Shown piece by piece: positions 46,015 through 55,384 of a DNA stretch of 64,000 nucleotides (within the stretch, counting starts at the first letter, position 1; the number at the start of each line of letters is the position of its first letter). The position numbers were made by a program, and so were the translations under genes. The notes under the pieces are model-generated. The model made no database searches, was not told the origin of the DNA, and saw nothing but the letters and a program-made list of their open reading frames with translations. This DNA is from Rutpela maculata (Eukaryota; Arthropoda; Insecta; Coleoptera; Cerambycidae), in assembly GCA_936432065.2 (NCBI GenBank), contig OW386285.2, positions 408,348,547 through 408,412,546 of the forward strand, written 5' to 3'.

Positions 46015-46713
46015 TAAAAAACCGCTGCCCAAGGAATCACTACTTCCACATCTGGATTTTCTATCCAAGTCACACAACGAAAAAATTTTGTATCTGGAAA
46101 TAATTGTTTATGGAACTTTACTAATATAATATTTGAAATCCTCTACCCCAAAAACCCATAAAACGATACCCCACATCGGTAGTGGGATGAGGATGCTGAC
46201 AGGGGGTGGGAGTGGGGGGTGGATAAAGTAAAAAAATATTTTGAGGTTTCTGGTTCTTGTACACACACTAAATCACATTTTTTTTTCATCCCCTTTAATA
46301 ATGGGGTGGGGGTGGTAATGGGGGTGGCTAATGCCAAAATTTTTTTTGAGACCTTAGCTTCTCTTGTTTATACTAAATATCAATTTTATGAACTCTTACC
46401 TGCTTGATTTACCTATTTACTCCAAATTTACCCTAATTTACCCCCCAACCCTTCGATAGAACAAGATGAAAATATAATCTAGTTCTAGATCTCGTTAAAG
46501 TACATATGTGTACCAAATTTCAAGTCAATATCTCAAACGGTTCCAGAGTAAACGTGCGCACAAAAAAGTTACAGACCGACAGACAGCCAGAAATTTTTTT
46601 TTTGCTCAAACTTGAAATCTCGACGTTTCATGACATTCTAAGCCTATTTGAACAATAAAAATTTTTAAAAATTTTTTTGTCGTTACTATACTTCCACTGG
46701 ATGTGGAAGTAAT
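46015..46713 (+). mobile_element. DINE-1/HINE-like repeat, copy E, inserted in the TIR of element 3
   Basis: AAAAAACCGCTGCCCAAGG to CTTCCACTGGATGTGGAAG. Removing it rejoins CCTTATAAAA to the ATGTAACAAAAACGTCTCTA continuation, which matches the uninterrupted right arm near 51655. This both defines the insertion and dates it after the transposon. The target region is A/T-rich; a duplication cannot be separated from the A run. Confidence 0.88.
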
Positions 46714-46984
46714 TATGTAACAAAAACGTCTCTACACTGTTTTCCCTAAAATTAATAGTGAGAGATAATGCGCACACATAATGGTTGGTTCCAGTTAATC
46801 TTTACTTTAATCTACTTTAAAGTTCAATGCTTAACGCTAAAGCAGTAGCTACTAAACTCCACTTAAAATTATAATAAATGTAGCGCTTTCACCCTTTCAC
46901 CCCTAAAAAATATCTCAATTTTTAAAAAGCGAGAATATTGTATATTGTACTTGTTGCCAAACCACCTCAGAGGTGGCGCGTTAT

Positions 46985-47663
46985 TTTTACCCCCTTTATA
47001 CCTAATCCACTGATTATCAGAAGGTTACCTGCGTTAATTAATCTTCGTCGTCTTCCATAGATTCGACATTCATGCATGCTTGTCCGTGGATTGCCACTGG
47101 GTAACACATTGTGGAGCAACGTAAGCCTGCTCTTCTGCAACTGCACCTGTTTTTGCACCCTAATTTGCATTAACAAGAAATTAATTTCTAAACAGATTCG
47201 GGAGCTGGTTCTTTTGTTGGCATAGTTGGAGTTAATATACCGCCGACTTTTTTCCATCCCCAATCAGCAGCTTCTAGCGTAACGTTTTTCCATGTTTGAA
47301 TCTGGTAAAAAAACGCGATATGAGTGTTGCCGAGCAGCAGCAGAAGTTGGTGTAGTTTTGATAACATTACAGTACTTTTCGCTTTACCAACAAGTTTACG
47401 AAAAGTCATGAATCTGTATACATCTAGACTTTTTTTTGCGGAGGTAGAGTTGTATAAAGCTAGAACAAATCGCTTTCCCACGTCTACAATTTCGTCATGA
47501 CTAGCTTTTTCATTATTAAGTTTGCACGATGTCTTGTAAGTCATCTATTTTATTAAGCACATTGATTGCATTAACCTTTCCTTTGGGAAAATACGCTGAG
47601 GTTGTGCCGCAACTGCTAATGGCGTGTGCAAATAATATTGTCTCTTTACAGTTTTTTAAAAAA
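46985..47663 (-). pseudogene. PIN-like/CXC transposon protein, copy 3, C-terminal part
   Basis: The minus strand reads FFKNCKETILFAHAISSCGT, then TSAYFPKGK. It shifts frame into a 118-codon open stretch (47188-47544) with GKRFVLALYNSTSAKKSLDV, YRFMTFRKLVGKAKSTVMLS, FYQIQTWKNVTLEAADWGWK and ILTPTMPTKEPAPESV. Then comes a stop and CKLGCKNRCSCRRAGLRC, followed by STMCYPVAIHGQACMNVES and M-E-D-D-E-D and a stop. This is a well-preserved CXC tail with about eight cysteines. The F-A-H-A-x-S-x-C-x-T-T-S-A and Y-Q-I-Q-x-W blocks align with copies 1 and 2. The N-terminal part lies beyond the inserted retrotransposon. Confidence 0.8.

Positions 47664-47731
<68 letters not shown>
47664..47731. repeat. 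(AAT)n microsatellite = 3' tail of the inserted non-LTR element
   Basis: About 68 bp of AAT on the plus strand, i.e. (ATT)n at the 3' end of the minus-strand retrotransposon, right where the transposon ORF is broken. The related plus-strand copy at 13550-14900 also ends in (ATT)n, so the tail is a property of the element. Poly-Ile open frames crossing it are artefacts. Confidence 0.85.
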
Positions 47732-50715
47732 CTTTATTAAACCCTTGTTTGCCAAATACAAAGAAATGGATAAGGTACGTCAAAAGAGGCCAGTGCCTAA
47801 GTTATTTTGTAAAAAAAAAACACATAGAACATTTACACAAAAAATAGAACATTAACATAACTATTAAAATAAATAAATAAACAATAAAAATCCAATGTGC
47901 TGTAAAAAAATATGGTAATATACAATAAGGTATTGATCAAATGGGGCACATTTAGTAAACATTCAAAATAATTATACAAACATGAAACAAAAATCAATCA
48001 TACCTAAAATATAATTAGGCAAGGTACGTATTACTTTGAGTAAGATACAATTCAAATTCATTTAAATTGTAGAAACAGTTTTCTAACAATAAGGATTTTA
48101 ACTGGTTTTTAAATCTAAACAAAGGGCATACATTTCTAACTTTTCCAGATTAATCCGGAGATTTCTTATAAAATGTGTGCTTAAAACTATCAATATGTAT
48201 GTTTTTCTTTTTGCGCGTTGGATAGGAATGGAGGTTACAATTTTTCAAATAGTTATCAATATTTTTATAAGTATGCTGTAATAATTTAAAAATGTATATT
48301 CCCGTAAGAGTTAGTAATTTTTTACTTTTAAATGTATTCCTACATGTCTCATTATAGGATAATCCAAATATGAGACGAATTATCCTTTTTTGTAGGATAA
48401 AGACCCGAAATACGTCCATAGCTTGTCCCCGTGATACAATATTATAGGAGATAGGCGAATACACCGTAGCATAATAGAAATTCATGAGATTTCTCGTCAA
48501 GAGACTTTTTTAAAGTAGCTAAAGCAAAATAAGCGCTGTTAAGTTTAGCACAGACGGAGTCAATTTGGTTACCCCAGCCTAGTGAACTATCTAATGAATT
48601 TTTGTAGTTGTACTAGAAGTTAAACTAATGTTATTTATATTAAAATTTAGATTCAAATCTTGCTTTCTGTAGGGATTCGTAAATTCAATGCATGCGGTTT
48701 TACTCAGGTTAATAATTAGGTGATTCCTTGCACACCACTCCGTGAAAGATGTAAGTATCCTAGTTGTTAGAATGTTAACCTCGTTTCTGGTTTTTGCAGA
48801 TATTATTATTGTTGTGTCATCAGCGTACATAAACAACCTCCCCTCCTTTAAATAGGATGGCAGATCATTTATGTACAGCAGATACAACAACGGTCCTAAT
48901 ATGCTTCCCTGGGGCATACCAAGCTCAACATCAAATTGGTCAGAGTAGAAATCTTCAATTTTTACTACTAATTTTCTATGTGTTACGTAGGAGATAATCC
49001 AATCATTAATTGGCCCACGGATTCCCATACAATTCAGTTTTTTGGACAGAAAAAGAGGATTAATAGTGTCGAATGCGCGGGATAAGTCGAAAAAGACTCC
49101 CACTGCCATATTTCCAGTATCTAGCTTGTTAATTATAAGTTGCGTAAGTTCAGTTGTGGCTGTCTCAGTTGAAAATCCCTCACGGAACCCATGTTGACAG
49201 CTAGTTAATAAATTATTTTTATTAAGGTAATCGATTAGCCGAATATAGACAGCTTTTTCAAAAATTTTAGCGAAAGGACTGAGCGTTACAATGGCTATAA
49301 TTTTCAAGTAAAGCAGAATCGCCCTTTTTGAATACAGGAGTTGTCTTAGATAACTTTAACTGCTTAGGGAACTGCCCATTGCTAACAGATTTATTTACAA
49401 TGTTGGTTATGTAGTGACATAGTTCGTATTTGAGGCGCTCGCGCGCAAACCCCGATAAATCCACATACACAAAGCTGTGGGAAATTACAAAAAATTTCTC
49501 AAGCAAAAACCAATAAGTCTTTTTTTGTTCTTTTTAAGTCAAAAAATATCTTCTAGGCTGTAGAATATAAGACCAAAAAATAAGAACAATGCTACTTTAT
49601 TTATTTTTTTTTTTTAACTTTTCTTGCTGGATTTATCGGATTTTGCTATGTAAATACGAATTTAATCGATTTTTGCTTTAAAATAAAACATTAAAGATGC
49701 AGAAAAATAAATTTTGACAACATTAATAATTTATTAAAAATAAATAAAAACATTCATTGTTAACAAAAATTAATTCTCAATATCTGTTAAAATTTCAGAT
49801 AAAACCGTTATAATATATTGGTAATAAAATGTCTTGCAGTTGTCTTCTTTATTTCTAGAAGAGAAGCAGGTTTTTACAGTAAATAGTCATATTACAGAGA
49901 ACTTTTTCAAACGTCAATCAATATTAACTTTTCTACCTCACAATGGATGACAGTGTATTGTATAAAAATGGATTTATCTGCTTTTGATCCCGATATTGGA
50001 TTTATCTAGTTTTGTTCGAAACGGTCAACTTTAACATTAGATTTATATGGGATTTATGGCGTTTTGGTTACCAAAGATTATATAGGCTTGTAGAGTTTAG
50101 TCTAACATACATGAAACTATTACAAACTCAAAATTGACTTTTTGTGGATTTATCGGGGTTTGCGCGCGAGCGCCTCATTTGTATTCCTTAATTAATAAAG
50201 TTTTATTTTTTACTTTTGCGTTTGTTTCTATGATTTCATGTTCTAATAAGGGGTTAAAAAACATAGTATATCCCACGTCAGGTTGCGTAATGCAATCAAG
50301 AGTGTTTTGTGAAAAGTTGATCTCAGCTATTTCTTTTATTGATGTGGCAAAGTATTTAGCAAACGTATTAGCAATTATATTTGTGTTGGTGACGAGTTCG
50401 TTGTTTATGTTTAGGTGTATTTTATTTGTTTTTATTTGTTTGTTTTCTGTCCAATTGTAGGTTCACAAGTTCCCATATTTTTTTGCTTTTGTTTTCTGCG
50501 CTACTTTTTTTTAAAATTGTTTTTTTAATTCCTTGTAACGACTGTCTACTTCATTAGAAGTAGGAAATTTCCTATACCAATTTAATTCTTTCAGTTGCCT
50601 AGATTCCCTGATTAGTTCCGGGGTAAACATAAAATTATAGATTTTTGACTTGTGATTGATATTAATTTTTTTTGTCTTTTTAGGATGGGAAATATTAAAA
50701 CACCAGGAATATTAA
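47732..50715 (-). pseudogene. Jockey/CR1-like non-LTR retrotransposon inserted in element 3
   Basis: These elements copy RNA into DNA at a nicked target using an ORF2 reverse transcriptase. From the 5' side the minus strand gives the endonuclease-RT linker (MFTPELIRESRQLKELNWYR, ANTFAKYFATSIKEIAEI). The frame then crosses the 745-bp insertion and continues YELCHYITNIVNKSVSNGQF with KLSKTTPVFKKGD. A frameshift near 49300 leads into 238 open codons: AKIFEKAVYIRLIDYL, FREGFSTETATTELTQLI, VGVFFDLSRAFDTI, MPQGSILGPLLYLLYINDLP and the catalytic FMYADDTTIII. The thumb and C-terminus follow (SSLGWGNQIDSVCAKLNSAY, then 48150-48500 with QKRIIRLIFGLSYNETCR). AATAAA and (ATT)n close it. Few lesions suggest a fairly young copy. 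The endonuclease domain is missing, so it is 5'-truncated. Confidence 0.88.
49432..50176. mobile_element. 745-bp TIR element inserted in the RT gene, ATTT duplication
   Basis: Begins GAGGCGCTCGCGCGCAAACC and ends in its reverse complement, with TIRs of 34 bp. ATTT flanks both sides (49428-49431 and 50177-50180). Deleting the element and one ATTT restores an uninterrupted RT frame (I-K-E-Y-K|Y-E-L-C-H-Y). Inside, GGATTTATC-like motifs recur near 49627, 49970 and 49996, echoing the inner TIR. No coding capacity. A 4-bp duplication with GAG termini would fit a Sola-type non-autonomous element, but that is a guess. Confidence 0.9.
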
Positions 50716-50779
50716 AACACCACCAAAAGCGATCGAATATAAAATCTATAAAAGTTGAAGATTGTAAATCTCATGAACT

Positions 50780-51420
50780 GTAAATCCTTTTGCTGATATT
50801 ACCTTGTTTCTCTTTGAAAAATTTAATGTCTTTGTCGGAGGGAGAAAGAGCAATAAGAAGGACTAACAGGTCAATATCTTGTCTTACAACAACAGCTTGT
50901 GTCGCACTTATAACATTTTTCAATAGCAGTTTGTACTATTAATAAATCAGCGTCATTCGCAGCAACGAACATCTCTATTCCTTCATTTCTAAATTTTTTC
51001 ACTAGTTCTGCAATCAAGAATACTTTGTTAAACAAATTACTAAGGGATTTCTGTTGAGTTTCAGAAACAACAGTGTGTTCATCAAATATCATTTCAGGAC
51101 AGGTTCTTTGCAGTAACCGCCTTTGTCGTTCTAGCCTCTTCGTGCTGTTTGCATTCTTTATTACCGTAATATTTTCTTATATAACTAACGTAAGCGTTGT
51201 AACAGTTATTAAATTCTCCTTTTTCTGGCGATATTACGCGGCGAAGCAAGTATCCTCCATCAATCACATGCTCACTATTTTCGAAAATGGTCTCCTTCTG
51301 GAACAGTATTAATAATCTGATATAAAGTTGCCTTGTTAGCTTTTCTCATTAGGCCTTTGTCATCGAAAAGGAAAAGAGGTACTGAAGCCAGTTCAAAACT
51401 AAAGCAGTTTTAAACTTCAG
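50780..51420 (-). pseudogene. PIN-like/CXC transposon protein, copy 3, N-terminal/nuclease part
   Basis: The minus strand gives EHVIDGGYLLRRVISPEKGE, then FNNCYNAYVSYIRKYYGNKE, then after a stop or frame change MIFDEHTVVSETQQKSLSNL, LIAELVKKFRNEGIEMFVAA and NDADLLIVQTAIEKC. A one-base shift later comes AVVVRQDIDLLVLLIALSPS and DKDIKFFKEKQGNISKRIYS. D-A-D-L-L-I-V and V-V-V-x-x-D-x-D-L-L-V-L-L are the two acidic blocks expected of a PIN/XPG-like fold. The Gly of V-V-G-x-D has become Arg. The retrotransposon insertion follows directly, then the C-terminal part at 46985-47663. Confidence 0.8.
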
Positions 51421-51908
51421 ACTCGAATGAATTGTGCAAATAATTTTTTGAAATAGTAATGTTGAATCAGCCTGCACATTTTGATTGTATTGTTTGTACT
51501 GGATTTACTTGCTTTACACAATTTACACGGCGCACTTTTAAACATTTAAACGAACTTCCCTCTTTAACGGCATCTTTTAGACATTTCTCACTACATTTTT
51601 TTTTTTAAATTCTAGTATTATTAATTCTAGGAAAAAAAGTGTAGACACGTTTTTGATACAGAATTTTATAAGGAATAATTTTGTATATAGGGGTTTTTAT
51701 CAAAAAGTGCACCGTTCCGAGATAATCTAGAACACCTCAAAATTGGGGTCAAAACGACGACCTGGGGAATGAAGCACACTATTTAGGGGTGAGAACTTTT
51801 CGGTTTAGTAATTCTTATACTACTCTTAACATTTCAAAACTATGAATTTTATCCGATATATCATAATACTAACTGTTATATTACTGAACCACTAAGACGA
51901 TAAGCTAA

Positions 51909-52751
51909 CAGGGTGTATACTTTCTTGAAAACAGCAAAACAGGGAAAACCTGGAAAAGCCAGGGAATAGTCAGGGAATTTATAAATTTGTACACTCAGAG
52001 AAAAAACATTGTAAAATCAAAAAAATCACTAATGATTGAAAATAAATCAAATATATTTTTTCCTCATTGATGTTTATAGTTAATTCAAAAAGACAACATA
52101 TCATTTTGTGAAGCGTTTTCAAAACAAAAGTGCCTAACGATGATTTAAATATTTGACCCTTTTAAAATAACTGCATAATGTTCAATTGAATTTATCAGAA
52201 AAAATAATATAATTTTGATTCAACTGTGCTGTTCTTTAAAAATGTTAACTATCGTATATACAAAACCAATGAGTTTCTTTAAAATGTAAATGTTCAACTT
52301 TTGCTTATATGGATGAGTTATTAAAATAGTCAGGCAAGTAAAACAGTCATTTTAAATATTAAAGGAAAGGAAATTCCCTATATTTTGAAGGGTATATAGC
52401 AATAATTTGTTCAATAATCAATATAAAAGTAAAAATATACAAACTTGATATGTTGAGTTTTGACGACTTGAATTCGCTACATCAATATATTTATATTCAA
52501 ATGATTTCTTGTGCTTTTTAAAACGCCAAATTTCTCTGAGTGTAAAAAAAAGTAAGGGAAAATTTATTAAAACTACTTAAAGTTGTTCCCATCTTGCATC
52601 CCCTCGCTCGTCAAAAAATGTTTTCCATTTACCCTCCCCCGCTCATCCATTTTTATTTTCAAACAGAAAAATTTTCTGGAGTTTTTATTGAAAAGTCCTG
52701 GAATACCTGGAAAAGTCAGGAAATTTCAAAATTGTGAATTGGTATACACCC
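51909..52751. mobile_element. 843-bp MITE with 8-bp TAAGCTAA duplication (hAT-like)
   Basis: CAGGGTGTATAC at the left is matched by GTATACACCC at the right. TAAGCTAA occurs exactly at both edges (51901-51908, 52752-52759). Inner matches include CAGGGAAAACCTGG and AAAGTCAGGAAATTTC types. Eight-base duplications are typical of hAT elements. The right terminus lacks the last two TIR bases. It is inserted just outside element 3. Confidence 0.8.
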
Positions 52752-52759
52752 TAAGCTAA

Positions 52760-53410
52760 TTTAATGTTATAAACAGCCTAATGGAACTTTTGTTTGTTAA
52801 AATTTTGAAAATTTTACCTATCTATCATGGAAGGTCACGATAGTTTATATTAGAGTCATTTACAATTAGTAAACAAACAATTTTCCAATCACTGCATTTT
52901 AACAATAACTTTTTTCTCAGCACATTCGACCTTTGCTTCATGGTACATTGTGATGGTCTAACTGTAATAGCAAATAACAAAACAGTCTTAAGTAATAAAT
53001 ACTAATAGAAAGTTTAAGAAATAATTATGAACAGCCAATAGCTCAATAATATGGTAACAAATTAATAAACTAATATAGTAATTATCTCACTTTTATCTAA
53101 TATGTGTCCATAATTACAAAAAAATAAATTAGATAGGTTTTAGCAATGTTTGAAAATAATTTTAATAGCAATGTAAAAGAAAAAGTACTTAATATTTATA
53201 GTTGAACTTGATACCTGATAAATTATACATGGTCCAAAATATAACGTCGTTATTTTATAAAAAACTCTCATAAACAAATCTTTATAAAAGTCCTCCTATT
53301 TTATAAAAAACTATATTTTGAAGGTAAAAGGGAGCAAAAGAGAATCTATTAATTTAAATAAAAAACCTAGCCTATTATATTACTTCAAAAAGAATAAATC
53401 CCAATCTGAA
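52760..53410. other. Non-coding AT-rich stretch
   Basis: Nothing recognised; the 62-codon frame at 53318-53506 is low-complexity and runs into the repeat end below. Confidence 0.45.
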
Positions 53411-53419
53411 AGAAACAAC

Positions 53420-53640
53420 CAGGGCCGCGCCGTCCATAAGGGCAAGTCGTGCGGCGCACGACGGCGCCACGTAAGTAAAGGCGCCGTAAGGCGCCGCGAG
53501 TTTTGAAATTATAAATTTAAAAATATATATAATATAGCATAAGCCAGGGCTGGATTATCCAATAGACAAACTAGGCAATTGCTTAGGGGCCCCAACGCGG
53601 AAGGCAGAAAGAAAAATGGGGGCGCTCCAGCAGTTCAAAA
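53420..53640. repeat. Two possible hAT-type transposon ends
   Basis: CAGGGCCGCGCCGTCCATAA at 53420 and CAGGGCTGGATTATCCAATA at 53546 both start with the CAGGG typical of hAT termini and are followed by GC-rich sequence with GGCGCC and GGGGCCCC palindromes, unlike the AT-rich flanks. Matching right ends were not found. Confidence 0.35.
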
Positions 53641-54999
53641 CAACATAAAAAGATATATCATAATTATTGACAGAAGACCACAATGCACAAAAACTACTAT
53701 AACCACTTCAAAAAGAAAGATAACTAAATTATTAGTTGATTAGTTGGCAAATATAGTTCTTACTAAATGACATTTTACAAATGAACAAATTTTGATAGTT
53801 TATATCATAAACAAATCTTTAAACGTACATAAAGGTAATGACATAAGAAATAAGATACATAGTAAAAATTTAGGCTACAAGATACATACAAAAACGAAAT
53901 ATGCGCATAAAATCATTCACAACTATTAATTAAGAAATTTTATTAATAGTCCTTAAAGGACAGAACTAGCACTCGCGAAAGCAACGAAATGCCGTACAAA
54001 GCACTGAAAGTTGAACCAAATTGGCGTCTTTGGTCACGAAAGTTACCAGTGGTCGGAAAACAGAAAATAGAAATATAAATGTACTTACAGAACATCGGCA
54101 AAAGGGACGAAGACGCTGCTATTAGTTAAAAGCTCAAATTATAAGTTGGTAAAAGCTGTAACCTCAGGACCTGCATACTGATATCAATATAGGTATATTA
54201 AACACTAACTTTAAACGTAATTTTCTTATTACTGCACTTAAAGCAGCTAGCATCACTTATTAAATGCTACTTTAATTCAGGATATCTTACTGAATAACTT
54301 TTGGTGTTAACTTCTTAATTACTTCGGTACGATTCACAAAAGGAGATAAATCTCAAAACTAACTAAACGCTTGAATGGCTCAAATTCCAGCCATAATTTT
54401 GACGACCTCCCGGCTTACAGCCGATATGGAGAATCCCCCTATAGGACATTAGTTTGCGGTTTTGCACGCGCGCTTAAACAAACTATTTTCAGAGACTCTA
54501 TCCATGGCAATGGGCATTATGTCATATTCGTACTTGCCTATTGGAGAAAATCCTCCATCACCGACGCATTTCTCGCGTATTTCTTATTGAGTTTCTAGAA
54601 GGCTAACTCGTAAATAATTACTGTACGAGAGGGCAGGCATTAAATCTTTTTAACTAATTTTTGTAGTAAAGATAGTTATAAAATAATGTAATTTAAAGGA
54701 TTTTAATGGAAATTTACGAATACTTAAAAAGTTGACCGTTACAAAAATTATCTCCAGTGGTGCGTCCAAAAACAAAGCTACTTTTTTATATAAAATTATT
54801 TTCGAAAATAGATAATAAAAGAGCTATACTCCTTTAAAGAGGGATAATATCAGTCTTTTTGAAATATCTTCCGATCTCTTCAAAATATCAAATTAATATT
54901 TAAATTTAGATATAGCTCCTCTAGATATTAGAAGGAAACATTTTCGAATAGAAACATTCCTAATGCCAAAACTTTTTTAAGGACGTCTTAGGGACCAGG
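53641..54999. other. Non-coding stretch
   Basis: No supported gene. A GC-richer block at 54400-54600 (75-codon frame) has no family resemblance I can name. Confidence 0.4.
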
Positions 55000-55340
55000 A
55001 AATCCTCAAGTGAAAAACAGAGATGTAGGTCATCCAAGAGCCAAAACAAATGTTGACGTTTAAGAAGAAATAATAGGTATTGTAATAGAAGATTCTACTA
55101 TAAGTACTAGAAGATTAGGTTTAAGAATGAATGTATCGCATCAAAGAACTTTAAGTGTACTATATGAACAACAATTATTGCACCCGTTCCATTATCGAAA
55201 AACTCAGGATCTATTACCTGAGAACATGCCAATAAGAACTGGTTCTTGAGAATTTTTGCTTTAACTAACGCAAAATACTCCAAAACTTTTTACGTAAAAT
55301 TCTGTTCACTGCCGAGGCTACATTTTCATGACATGGCAAT
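55000..55340 (+). pseudogene. Mariner-like transposase, N-terminal half
   Basis: The plus strand reads N-R-D-V-G-H-P-R, then IIGIVIEDSTISTRRLGLRM, NVSHQRTLSVLYEQQLLHPF and HYRKTQDLLPENM. This is the helix-turn-helix linker of the insect mariner-like family (P-x-x-S-x-R-x-L-x-x-x-x-x-x-S and the L-H-P-F/Y-H block). At the end ILFTAEATF stands where I-L-F-T-D-E-A-T-F is usual, so the first catalytic Asp is Ala. A stop follows and the 3.4-kb foldback begins. The C-terminal half may be the fragment at 60290-60650. Confidence 0.75.
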
Positions 55341-55384
55341 TCTTCAATGACAATTCTTAGAGCAGCGATTTCGTAAGTCTATCC

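Larger units (their letters stand above)
45818..51890 (-). mobile_element. Long-TIR DNA transposon carrying a PIN-like/CXC ORF, element 3 (nested insertions)
   Basis: The left arm 45818-46017, continued at 46714-46745 after copy E, pairs with 51612-51890. GAGATTATCTAGAAAACC-type and GTGCACTTTTTGATAAAAA blocks match in reverse complement, as do TAAATAGTGTGCTTCAT with its complement near 51770, and AAATTAATAGT. The same arm occurs alone at 2255-4110. The coding region on the minus strand is cut by a non-LTR element. Without the insertions (about 0.7 and 3 kb) it would be about 2.3 kb, close to element 2 without its SINE. Confidence 0.82.

Noticed and set aside
46143..46407. Paired open frames on both strands, similar to those at 42710-42949 and 19759-19950
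   Set aside because: They recur only because the DINE-1-like repeat recurs; proline/histidine richness comes from its G/T-rich block.
47516..47855. Open frames with long poly-isoleucine runs on both strands
   Set aside because: They read through the (AAT)n tail of a retrotransposon; no protein is implied. The same holds for 29004-29273.
48591..49307. 238-codon open frame considered as a host gene
   Set aside because: It is the reverse transcriptase (YADD) of a non-LTR element with a frameshift upstream and a stop before the C-terminal part.
50134..50460. 108-codon plus-strand frame with hydrophobic runs resembling a membrane protein
   Set aside because: It is antisense to the endonuclease-RT linker of the non-LTR element and begins inside the 745-bp TIR insertion.
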